The translations under genes were made by a program, and so were the position numbers. Shown piece by piece: positions 9,601 to 17,598 of a DNA stretch of 64,000 nucleotides. The stretch comes from JAZKBN01 sp040388605 (GTDB lineage Bacteria > Bacteroidota > Bacteroidia > Cytophagales > Flexibacteraceae), in contig JAZKBN010000005.1 in NCBI GenBank assembly GCA_040388605.1, positions 62,001 through 126,000 of the forward strand, written 5' to 3'. Positions within the stretch are counted from its first letter, which is position 1; every line of letters begins with the position of its first letter. The notes under the pieces are model-generated. The model was not told the DNA's origin. It was given only the letters and a program-made list of their open reading frames with translations, and made no database searches.

Positions 9601-11112
9601 ATGCGGATCAAAGGTAAGGCGGTGATGGCTTTTGCTTCCCTGCTGATTTTCTTCGCCCTGGCTTGCCCTGCTTCTGCAATTGCACAATCTCTTGAAAAAG
9701 ACAAGAATGCACGGGTATATACCTTGGAAGAAATTATCAAATTGGTGCAGGACAACAGCCCCTTAACCAGGCAGGCCGGCAACAGCTATACCGCAAGCTA
9801 TTGGAGCTACCGCACCTTTCAAAGCAATTACCTGCCGCAACTGAGCATTAACGCAACTTTGCCTGATTTTAATCGCAGCATTATATCTGTTACACAGCCC
9901 GATGGTAAGCGTGAATTTGTGCAGCAAAGCCTCAGTTATTGGACTTCCTCCTTATCGCTTTCGCAGGCCATAAGCGCTACAGGCGGCAGCGTATTTCTGA
10001 ATTCAGAAGTTTACCGGCTCGATAATTATGCCAACAAAACGGTATCTTACCAAAGCAAACCGGGTCTTGTGGGTATAAACCAGCCGCTTTTCCAGTACAA
10101 CAAGCTTCGTTGGGATAAAAAGATTGAGCCCCTGAAATACACCGAGGCCACCCGCAAATACGTGGAGGATATTGAAATTGCAGCCGTTCGGGCCAATACA
10201 GCCTTCTTTGATTTGCTTACCTCGCAGGTAAACGAGGAATTTGCCCGCCGGAATATGGAGGCAACCGATACCCTCTTTAAAATATCTCAGGGCCGGTATA
10301 ACCTCGGCAAAATTGCGGAAAATGAACTGCTGCAAATAGAGCTCAGCCTGATTAACAGTCGCCAGCGTATGGCCTCTAACAAGCTGAATGTGCAGGCCAA
10401 CACCCTGCGCCTGAAAACCATTCTCGGCTTAACAGATTTGCAGCCCATTGTGCTTGTTGAGCCCGGCACCGTTCCGCAAAAATATGTGAACGCTGAGACG
10501 GCCGTGGGCGAGGCCCGCAAGAACCGATCAAACAGCATAGGCTTTACCCGTCGCCTTGCCGAAGCCGACCAGGCTGTGGCGCAGGCCCTTGGTAACAGCG
10601 GCTTTACCGGCAACCTGTATGCCACCTTCGGGTACAACAAGGCTACAGATCAGTTTAAGCAGGCCTATTTAACGCCTATGAACCAGCAGCAAAGCGTTAA
10701 CTTAACATTCAGCTTACCTATACTCAGCTGGGGCCGCACCAAGAGCATACGCAGAACCGCGCAGGCCAACCTCGATTTGGTGCGCTCACAGGTAGACCTC
10801 GACGATAAGAATTTTCAACAGGAGATTTACCTGCTTGTACAGCAGTTCAACATCTCGCGCGACCAGTTGCAGGTAGCCATTCGCGCATCTGAAATTGCGC
10901 AAAAGCGATATGATATTACCAAGCAGCGTTTCCTGATTGGTAAAATTGAAATCACCGATTTAAACATTGCGCAGCAGGAAAAAGATGCCGCCATACAGGC
11001 CCGTATAGATGCCCTGCGTGCCTTCTGGAACTATTATTACGACCTGCGCCGAAGCACCCTATACGATTTTGAGGCAGATAAGCCTATTCTGCATACCCTC
11101 ACCTTCAACTGA
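9601..11112 (+). CDS. TolC-family outer-membrane channel
   Basis: I chose the ATG at 9601 because it gives a good signal peptide (MRIKGKAVMAFASLLIFFAL, cleavage near AIAQS). The frame is open further upstream, and an ATG at 9454 overlaps the permease stop, so a longer form cannot be excluded. The mature protein of about 475 residues has the two repeated helical halves of the TolC/OEP family. Examples are YTLEEIIKLVQDNSPLTRQ at the start, ISQGRYNLGKIAENELLQ in the first repeat, and ITKQRFLIGKIEITDLN in the second. It forms the outer-membrane exit duct for the adaptor-permease pair encoded just upstream. The operon ends at a hairpin shared with the convergent glycosyltransferase gene. Confidence 0.9.
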   Translation: MRIKGKAVMAFASLLIFFALACPASAIAQSLEKDKNARVYTLEEIIKLVQDNSPLTRQAGNSYTASYWSYRTFQSNYLPQLSINATLPDFNRSIISVTQPDGKREFVQQSLSYWTSSLSLSQAISATGGSVFLNSEVYRLDNYANKTVSYQSKPGLVGINQPLFQYNKLRWDKKIEPLKYTEATRKYVEDIEIAAVRANTAFFDLLTSQVNEEFARRNMEATDTLFKISQGRYNLGKIAENELLQIELSLINSRQRMASNKLNVQANTLRLKTILGLTDLQPIVLVEPGTVPQKYVNAETAVGEARKNRSNSIGFTRRLAEADQAVAQALGNSGFTGNLYATFGYNKATDQFKQAYLTPMNQQQSVNLTFSLPILSWGRTKSIRRTAQANLDLVRSQVDLDDKNFQQEIYLLVQQFNISRDQLQVAIRASEIAQKRYDITKQRFLIGKIEITDLNIAQQEKDAAIQARIDALRAFWNYYYDLRRSTLYDFEADKPILHTLTFN

Positions 11113-11137
11113 TATTTCCTGATTAATATTCCATTCG

Positions 11138-11176
11138 AAGGGCCCCCGGACATTTGTTTTGGGGCCTTATTTTTTG
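11138..11176. terminator. Hairpin between convergent genes
   Basis: AAGGGCCCC pairs with GGGGCCTT across a 14-base loop, followed by T residues on the plus strand. It separates the TolC-like gene from the convergent glycosyltransferase and overlaps the latter's stop codon. Confidence 0.65.
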
Positions 11177-12009
11177 ACCTTACGCTGCTTGAATTTTGCG
11201 AAACCTGCCTCGCCGAGTACAGTTTTTAGAATGCTGTTTTTCATGCTGTTCATGGTATAGCGCATTACGTTCAGCCCCCAGATTTGCCAGGCATGCGTTC
11301 GCCCGAAAAACTCTGCCTGTGCGTCGCGGAGTTCAGAATATACCCTGAAAGTATCGCTGTGTCCGCCGAAGCGCATGAGTGAAAAAACATGGGGCACATG
11401 CACAAATTTGCCTCCGGATCGTCTTATTTCCAGCAATACCTTATAATCTGCCACAATACCGAACCTGAGATCAAATGGATGTTTTTTATGCAGCGCTGTC
11501 CGGAAAAAAGTGCTGCGGTGATCTACGCGGCTGCTGATGTTCAGCTTATTATGATCACTTATTATGAGGCTTACGCGGCGAGGGCTTTCGCTCCAAAGCT
11601 TATAGGTATTGCCGTAAATAACATCTGCATCGGTTTTCAGGAATGCTTCCACTGCAAGGGCAAGGGCTTCGGGTACGAATACATCGTCGGCATTTTTAAA
11701 GGCAATCAGGGTACCACGGGCTTCGGCGAGGCCTTTGTTCATTGCATCGTAAATGCCCTTGTCGGGTTCGCTGCGCCAAAGGGCGAGGCGGTCTTCATAT
11801 TTACGGATAATGTCAAGTGTGTTGTCGGTACTGCCGCCGTCTATAACTATGTATTCAATATTATCGTAGGTCTGCTCAAGTACAGAAAGCATGGCCTGCT
11901 CAAGGTGCTTTTGGGCATTATAGGTTACGGTTATAATGCTTACAAGGGGCTTGCCCGGTAAATCAGATGCTGAAATATGTTGGCTGCGCAGGCCTCCGCT
12001 TGTGCTCAT
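11167..12009 (-). CDS. Family 2 glycosyltransferase
   Basis: The 280-residue protein carries the GT2 GT-A fold signatures: PLVSIITVTYNAQKHLEQAM at residues 21-40, VIDGGSTDNT at 55-64, SEPDKGIYDAMNKG near 80-93, and an acidic NADD (106-109) in the position of the metal-binding DxD. Family members transfer a sugar from a nucleotide-sugar donor to lipopolysaccharide or exopolysaccharide acceptors at the cytoplasmic face of the inner membrane. There is no membrane segment. The start codon overlaps the stop of the upstream glycosyltransferase gene (12006-13238), so the two are one transcription unit, probably for a surface glycan. Donor and acceptor cannot be read from the sequence. Confidence 0.9.
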   Translation of the reverse strand: MSTSGGLRSQHISASDLPGKPLVSIITVTYNAQKHLEQAMLSVLEQTYDNIEYIVIDGGSTDNTLDIIRKYEDRLALWRSEPDKGIYDAMNKGLAEARGTLIAFKNADDVFVPEALALAVEAFLKTDADVIYGNTYKLWSESPRRVSLIISDHNKLNISSRVDHRSTFFRTALHKKHPFDLRFGIVADYKVLLEIRRSGGKFVHVPHVFSLMRFGGHSDTFRVYSELRDAQAEFFGRTHAWQIWGLNVMRYTMNSMKNSILKTVLGEAGFAKFKQRKVKK

Positions 12010-13238
12010 TGCCCGGCTTGTTTAAATTTTTCCAATTCCTTAAGGCTTTCGTTTACCCTAAGCATAACCTTTTCAACGCTGATGCTTTTAATATCAAGAA
12101 CAGGCCCGCCGCCGAAGCGTTTTACACGTTCATCCTCGCTGAGCGCATCTACCTCAGGCGGGTATATAAACCCGATATCCATGCCCATTTCAGGAGGGTA
12201 GGGCATAAATATTTTGTAGTAAGTTGCGTTGTTTATGCAGAGCACTTTTATGCCCGTGGCCGCGCCAATATGGTAAGCCCCGGTATCGCCGCAGAGCAAT
12301 AGTTGGGCGCCGGCAATCAGGCTTACAAGGTCGGTAAGCCCGGTTTTACCACAAAGGTTTATTATGGTGCTGAGGCCCGAAAGGCGGATAATGTCTGCCG
12401 CTAAAACCGAATCGGCGGGACTGCCTGCGATTACCAATTGCTCGCCGGCTGCATGGAGTTTTTTAGCTACCTCGGCGAAATTGGCGGCCGGCCATTGCTT
12501 GAATGCGGCGCTGGCGCCGGGGAAAAGTATTATATACTTTTCGGGCAAGCCGGCAAGGCCTTTTTGATTGGGCGTTATGCTTGTTCCTGCAGGCAGGTAG
12601 GCACCGGGCAGCAATTGGCTGAAAAACTCACGGTTGCGCATGAACTCAAACATATTGCCATCGGCAGAGGGAAGGAGCTTTGTAAAGAGTGCATCGGCCA
12701 TGCGCTTGTGCCTTCCTCCGGCATTCCCGGTTCCGCCTATGCAGGCAATTCGTTCTTCAGATTTGGGAGCTCTTACAACGGCATCTGTAAAATAATCTCG
12801 CTGGTAAGCCGGCTGAATAATGGTATCGAATGAATAGGCAGCCAGTTTACGCATCATGCGCAAGCGGTACAGGGGCTTGCGGACAAGCTTCTTTTTATCA
12901 ACCCAGATAAAATGATCTACATGCTCACGGTCAAAGGTTTCGGCAATATCTTTCCAAAGAATGTTGCCGCAAAGGGTAATGCTGTGGGTTTGGTATTTAG
13001 GGTGCTGCCTTAATACCGGCAGGAAATTCCTGAACAGTATATAATCCCCTATAGCATCAAGCCGTACAACAAGCAGGGAAGGTTTGCCGGTGTTTTTTAC
13101 CGATATTCCTGATTGTATTTGGCCAGCCTTATCAGGGCTGATGGCGGCAATTTGGTCGGCAAGGGGCAGCAGCAGGTTGTTGAGGGCCCATGTTTTCCAA
13201 CGTATATAGGTTAAAAAAAGCTTGCTGTTTTTATTCAT
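12006..13238 (-). CDS. Family 9 glycosyltransferase (heptosyltransferase-like)
   Basis: The 410-residue protein has the GT9 architecture of ADP-heptose:LPS heptosyltransferases. There is an N-terminal Rossmann half with LLVVRLDAIGDYILFRNFLP, and a C-terminal donor-binding half with IILFPGASAAFKQWPAANFAEVAKKL and the LLCGDTGAYHIGAATGIKVLCI block. About 55 residues precede the usual domain start. It overlaps the downstream GT2 gene by 4 bases, so the two probably act in one lipopolysaccharide-core or glycan pathway. Whether the sugar is a heptose cannot be decided. The promoter element at 13280-13287 fits its transcription. Confidence 0.88.
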   Translation of the reverse strand: MNKNSKLFLTYIRWKTWALNNLLLPLADQIAAISPDKAGQIQSGISVKNTGKPSLLVVRLDAIGDYILFRNFLPVLRQHPKYQTHSITLCGNILWKDIAETFDREHVDHFIWVDKKKLVRKPLYRLRMMRKLAAYSFDTIIQPAYQRDYFTDAVVRAPKSEERIACIGGTGNAGGRHKRMADALFTKLLPSADGNMFEFMRNREFFSQLLPGAYLPAGTSITPNQKGLAGLPEKYIILFPGASAAFKQWPAANFAEVAKKLHAAGEQLVIAGSPADSVLAADIIRLSGLSTIINLCGKTGLTDLVSLIAGAQLLLCGDTGAYHIGAATGIKVLCINNATYYKIFMPYPPEMGMDIGFIYPPEVDALSEDERVKRFGGGPVLDIKSISVEKVMLRVNESLKELEKFKQAGQ

Positions 13239-13279
13239 TCATTTTACCGATACCTATACAGGGTACAAACCACGGCCTG

Positions 13280-13287
13280 CAAATATA
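13280..13287 (-). promoter_or_regulatory. Bacteroidota -7 element TATATTTG (minus strand)
   Basis: Plus-strand CAAATATA reads TATATTTG on the minus strand, matching TAnnTTTG. It lies about 42 bases before the start of the GT9 gene. Confidence 0.45.
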
Positions 13288-13356
13288 CCGGCAAAATGCG
13301 CCTTAATATATACCTGCCCCTGCATTCTGATTATTTCACTAATTTCGCTGCCCCGC

Positions 13357-14361
13357 ATGACTAAAATAAATCATACTGCCCCATACTTAAAGCTTGTAAG
13401 CCGGCGCGGGCCTGCCCTAATTTTCAGGGCATTCCTATACATGGCGCTCGCATTTTTTTTAGCCGACAAGGGCGCTTATGCCCAGGGTTGCTCCGATGCA
13501 GGATTTTGCACCATGGGCGCCATGCGGCCTAACAGGGCTTTCAGCACAGGTATTAAGCTGCGCCTGCGGTCTGTAGAGCTCACGCAGTATTTGGGTACCA
13601 CCAAGTTTAAAGACTATATAAACAGCAGCACCGCCGATTTTAACTTCAGCGTGGGAGATAATACGGGCGTTCAGTTAAAGCTGCCTTTTTTTTATGTGAA
13701 CGGACCTTTAGGCAACACAGCTAACATTGGCGACATTTCTTTATGCGGAACCCGTACTTTATACAGTAATGAAAACGGTTCAACCCTCAGCCTGAGTATA
13801 GGTGCCAAAATACCCACTAATAATTCCGACTTAAAATCTGAAGATGGTCGCCCGCTGCCCATGTATTACCAAACTTCTTTGGGTACTTATGATGGTGTTT
13901 TGGGCCTTGGCTATGCCACGCGGCAATGGCTTTTTGCCACCGGCATTCAACACCCCTTTACCCAAAACGGCAGCCAATTCCTTTGGGGCAAATGGACATC
14001 AAGCGATTTGAATTCCATTGCGCACAGCTACCCCACAAGCAAAAACCTGCGTCGGGGCACCGATGTTATGCTGCGCATAGAGCGCAATATCCGCTTTTCA
14101 CGGCTGAATATTTTTGCAGGCCTGCTGGGTATTTACCGCCTTAATAAAGATGAACGAACCAATGCCCAAACCAATCTGCGCGAAAAGGTTGCAGGGTCTG
14201 ACGGACTTGCGGCAACGGCTACTGCAGGAGGTGGCTATAATTTCTCGGTTCGTTCAGGTATAAAGATTTTGGCCGGCCGGCAGTTTATAGCCAGAACCAC
14301 CAACCCCGACGGCCTTTCAAGGTTATACGTTTTCACCCTGAGCGGGGAGTATCGCTTTTAA
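13357..14361 (+). CDS. Exported beta-barrel-like protein, function unknown
   Basis: The frame is open from 13222, but I prefer the ATG at 13357, which gives a 334-residue product with an export signal (FRAFLYMALAFFLADKGAYA, then QGCSDAGFC). The mature protein has many short alternating segments and a C-terminus of GLSRLYVFTLSGEYRF, ending in phenylalanine as in outer-membrane beta-barrels. Two cysteines sit right after the signal peptide, and KIPTNNSDLK with a SEDGRPLPMYYQTSLGT stretch resembles transporter-like barrels described as hypothetical in Bacteroidota. The TPR-CHAT gene starts 9 bases after its stop, so the two are co-transcribed and may act together. No specific function can be given. 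Confidence 0.7.
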   Translation: MTKINHTAPYLKLVSRRGPALIFRAFLYMALAFFLADKGAYAQGCSDAGFCTMGAMRPNRAFSTGIKLRLRSVELTQYLGTTKFKDYINSSTADFNFSVGDNTGVQLKLPFFYVNGPLGNTANIGDISLCGTRTLYSNENGSTLSLSIGAKIPTNNSDLKSEDGRPLPMYYQTSLGTYDGVLGLGYATRQWLFATGIQHPFTQNGSQFLWGKWTSSDLNSIAHSYPTSKNLRRGTDVMLRIERNIRFSRLNIFAGLLGIYRLNKDERTNAQTNLREKVAGSDGLAATATAGGGYNFSVRSGIKILAGRQFIARTTNPDGLSRLYVFTLSGEYRF

Positions 14362-14370
14362 ACCCTGCCT

Positions 14371-17300
14371 ATGAAAAGCCGCATTCGCGCATTAATTCTG
14401 TTTCAGGAATGCAGGTCTGCATGCAGCCGTCTGCTCCTGTATGCGCATGTGGTTGGTTTTGCTTTTTGGCTCATTTTAATGTTTTCGCAACCTGCTTATC
14501 TCATTGCGCAAAGCAAAGGAGTGCAGGCAAAAAAGCCTGCCGGATTAAGCAAAGGCAACAGGGGAGTTAAGCAGTCTTTACCAAAGAGAAAAAAGACCCC
14601 CGTAAGGTATATAGAGGAACTTGAGGCGGAGCTTGCCGGCGATACCATAAAACCAAATCAAATACGCCCGGTTTATCAAAAAGTAAAGGCCGCACCGGCA
14701 GCAACAACATTACCAACAATACAGGTTAGCCAAACAGCGACAAAATCATCATTGCTGCCTTGCGATCAATTTGGTGACAGCCTGTTTAATGCGGCAAATT
14801 ACCTGGCGGCTTCGCAAAGATTTTCAATTATGGCTGCACAGGCTAAACGCGCCGGCAAAGCCGATTTGTTTGCAGCGCTTTGTGTTCGCCATACCGAGGC
14901 CATGCTTCGCCTCGGCAACCTGAACGGCGCAGAGGCCCAAAGCACAGAGCTTAAGCAGGAGGCAAATACAAACCCCGGCCCTGATTCTTTAATGCAGGGC
15001 GAGGCTTTTTATGCATCCGGATTGGTAAATCTTTACCGGGGTCGTTCTGAACAGGCCGGGTCAGATTTTTATTCAGCGCTCAGAATTACGAATCGTAACA
15101 GGGGTCCCAACCATGTTCGCATTGCCGATATTTATAACGGCCTGGGTCTGAATGCATGGAACACCCAGGAGCAGGCACAGGCGCTTATGTACTTTTACCA
15201 AAGCCTCGCCATAAGGGAAGCTAATTACGGGTCGGGCAACCCCGAAGTTGCTGCGGCATGCAACAATCTTGGCCTGGTTTTTCAGCAGAATGAGCCCGAC
15301 AGCGCCCTGCATTGGTTTACCCGCGCCGATAATATTTACAGGAGCATTTATAAAACCGGGCACCCGGCGCGGCTGTACACAGGTATAAATAAGGCCATTG
15401 CAGCCAATTCCCTTGGCTATACCAACCGTGCCGAAGGGGAGTTGGAATTACTCCTGACAGAAATTAACAGGTCGCTTGGCCCAAGGCACCCTACAGCCGG
15501 CTTTGTAAAGGCTACACTTTCAGGCTTCCTGTTTGAACGGGGCAATTATGAACGTTCCAAAGCCACTGCAACTGATGCCTTGGGTATTTACCTTGATGCC
15601 TGCGGCAACCGACATCCTGAAACAGCATCCTTACGCCTGCGGCTTTCAGAGGTTGCTGAAAAGCAGAACCGACCGAACGATGCATTGGCAATTTTGCAGC
15701 AGGCAATGGTTTCGGCATCCTCAAACTTTGAATCGGCTGATGTTTACCTTTCCCCCGGTCCGGGCGAGGCATTAAATGCCATGCTCATGCTTGAACTGTA
15801 CCGAAGAAAGGCCCGTTTGCTCGAAACACGGTACAACCTCAAAACCCTGAACCGCAAAGATCTTGATGCTTCATTACTGAACCTTAGCCTCGCCGACAGC
15901 CTTTTAACCCGCCTTCGTCGCCTGAGAACCGGCAATGCCGATAAACTGACACTGGGCTCGGCAAGTGCCGATGTTTATGCCGGGGCGCTCAGAATTTGTA
16001 TGCAGCTTGCGCAGGTAAGCGCGAGGCCGGCATATTATAAGAAACTGGCATTCAGGTTTTGCGAGCGCAGCAAGGCCGCAGTTTTGCAGGCCGCCGTTGC
16101 CGAAGCATCGGCAAGGCGCTTTGCCGGTATACCCGATTCTGTGCTTGAGCGGGAGCAGCATCTTGAAGCCCACGTGAATTTGCTTGAGCAGAAACTCGCA
16201 GCAGCCGAAAGTCCCGGAATTTTGGCGGCACTTCGCCTGCAATTGTTTGTGGCTGCCCAAAGCCTGCAAAACCTTGTCCAGGCAATGGAACGTAAATACC
16301 CGGCTTATTACGACCTCAAATACCGCAACCCAAACCCTGACCCTGATAAAATTCGTGAAAGCCTTGAACCGGGCACTGCCTTGTTAAGCTATTACCTTGC
16401 CCCTTCAGATTCAAAGCTTTATGTGTTTTGTATTACGAATAAGGGCCTGAAAGCAGTTGTAAAAACCGCCGGACCCGCCTTTTACCGCAGCCTGAACGGA
16501 CTGCATAACGGCATAATTTATCGCGATGCCCAAACTTTTACCCTGAATGCGCGCAGCCTGCAAAAAACGCTGATGCCTTTTCGCCTGCCTGCTTCAGTAA
16601 AGCAGCTTGTACTTATACCTGATGCCCAGCTGCTTCGTATTCCCTTTGAAGCCCTGCTGACCGGCTCTCAAAAAACCGGCGATAGCCGAAGGCCAACTTA
16701 TCTCACAGAAAAATATGCCATAGGCTACCACTATTCGGCCACATTATATGCCCAACAGCACCGCGATACATCGGGCATGAAAGGTTCCGGCGAGGGCCTG
16801 CTGCTTTTTGCCCCGGTAAGCTTTGAATATGATTACGGACCCAATCAGCCTGAATTGCCTACCCTTACTTCATCGGGCGAGGAGGCGGAGGCCATTGCAT
16901 TCGCATTCAGGCAGCAGGGCCTGCCGGAAAAATCTTACACCGCAGAATTTGCCACAGAAAGCAGCCTTAAAAAATCAGGAACTGAAAAATACAGTTTCCT
17001 GCACCTGGCCACCCACGGCCTTGCCGATGAAGAGCACCCCGAGCTCAGCCGAATATGGCTGGTGCCCGGTGATGGCGAAGACGGCATGCTCTACAGCGGA
17101 GAAGTTTACGGTCTGCACCTGAATACCCGGCTTGTAACCTTATCTGCCTGCGAAACCGGCCTGGGTGCTGAAGTGAAGGGTGAGGGGTTAATTGGTCTTT
17201 CAAGGGCGTTGCTGTATGCCGGGGCAGGGCATGTGGTTGTATCGCTTTGGTCGGTGGGCGATGAAGGGACCAAGAAGCTGATGTCTTCTTTATACACCAA

Positions 17301-17424
17301 TCTGCTGAGGCAAAACGGTAATCATACCGCGCTGGCATTGCAGCGTGCAAGAATAGAATTAATAGAATCTAAGGAGTTTAATGAGCCGTTTTTTTGGGCG
17401 GCATTTGTGGGGGTGGGGCGGTAG
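14371..17424 (+). CDS. Exported TPR-CHAT protein
   Basis: The protein has 1017 residues. The first 50 contain a hydrophobic stretch (LYAHVVGFAFWLILMFSQPAY) that should export or anchor it, followed by a basic, low-complexity linker. Residues of about 130-480 hold tetratricopeptide repeats (LYRGRSEQAGSDFYSALRI, ALMYFYQSLAIREANYGSGN). A helical region leads into a C-terminal CHAT domain, a caspase-like peptidase fold, with the catalytic pair H882 (HLATHG) and C927 (LSACETGLG) both present. CHAT proteases cut protein partners; TPR-CHAT proteins work in several signalling and defence systems, but those are cytosolic. This one looks periplasmic and is paired with an outer-membrane-like protein, so an envelope role seems more likely. 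Confidence 0.88.
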   Translation: MKSRIRALILFQECRSACSRLLLYAHVVGFAFWLILMFSQPAYLIAQSKGVQAKKPAGLSKGNRGVKQSLPKRKKTPVRYIEELEAELAGDTIKPNQIRPVYQKVKAAPAATTLPTIQVSQTATKSSLLPCDQFGDSLFNAANYLAASQRFSIMAAQAKRAGKADLFAALCVRHTEAMLRLGNLNGAEAQSTELKQEANTNPGPDSLMQGEAFYASGLVNLYRGRSEQAGSDFYSALRITNRNRGPNHVRIADIYNGLGLNAWNTQEQAQALMYFYQSLAIREANYGSGNPEVAAACNNLGLVFQQNEPDSALHWFTRADNIYRSIYKTGHPARLYTGINKAIAANSLGYTNRAEGELELLLTEINRSLGPRHPTAGFVKATLSGFLFERGNYERSKATATDALGIYLDACGNRHPETASLRLRLSEVAEKQNRPNDALAILQQAMVSASSNFESADVYLSPGPGEALNAMLMLELYRRKARLLETRYNLKTLNRKDLDASLLNLSLADSLLTRLRRLRTGNADKLTLGSASADVYAGALRICMQLAQVSARPAYYKKLAFRFCERSKAAVLQAAVAEASARRFAGIPDSVLEREQHLEAHVNLLEQKLAAAESPGILAALRLQLFVAAQSLQNLVQAMERKYPAYYDLKYRNPNPDPDKIRESLEPGTALLSYYLAPSDSKLYVFCITNKGLKAVVKTAGPAFYRSLNGLHNGIIYRDAQTFTLNARSLQKTLMPFRLPASVKQLVLIPDAQLLRIPFEALLTGSQKTGDSRRPTYLTEKYAIGYHYSATLYAQQHRDTSGMKGSGEGLLLFAPVSFEYDYGPNQPELPTLTSSGEEAEAIAFAFRQQGLPEKSYTAEFATESSLKKSGTEKYSFLHLATHGLADEEHPELSRIWLVPGDGEDGMLYSGEVYGLHLNTRLVTLSACETGLGAEVKGEGLIGLSRALLYAGAGHVVVSLWSVGDEGTKKLMSSLYTNLLRQNGNHTALALQRARIELIESKEFNEPFFWAAFVGVGR

Positions 17425-17598
17425 GCATATCCATTGTTCCTGCCTGTCAGGAAAACCATTCTTCCCAAAACTTTGTTTCCCCCTATAAATACCCGAAATT
17501 CGCGCCCTGATTCCGCCGGCTATTTCCCGGCGAAGCTATAATACACCGAAGCCAAAACTTTCGCTACCCCTGATTCCAGCTGTGCATTTCCCGCTTTA

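Noticed and set aside
11389..11961. 190-codon open frame on the plus strand opposite the GT2 gene
   Set aside because: It is antisense to a clear glycosyltransferase and has a cysteine- and tyrosine-rich composition with no domain.
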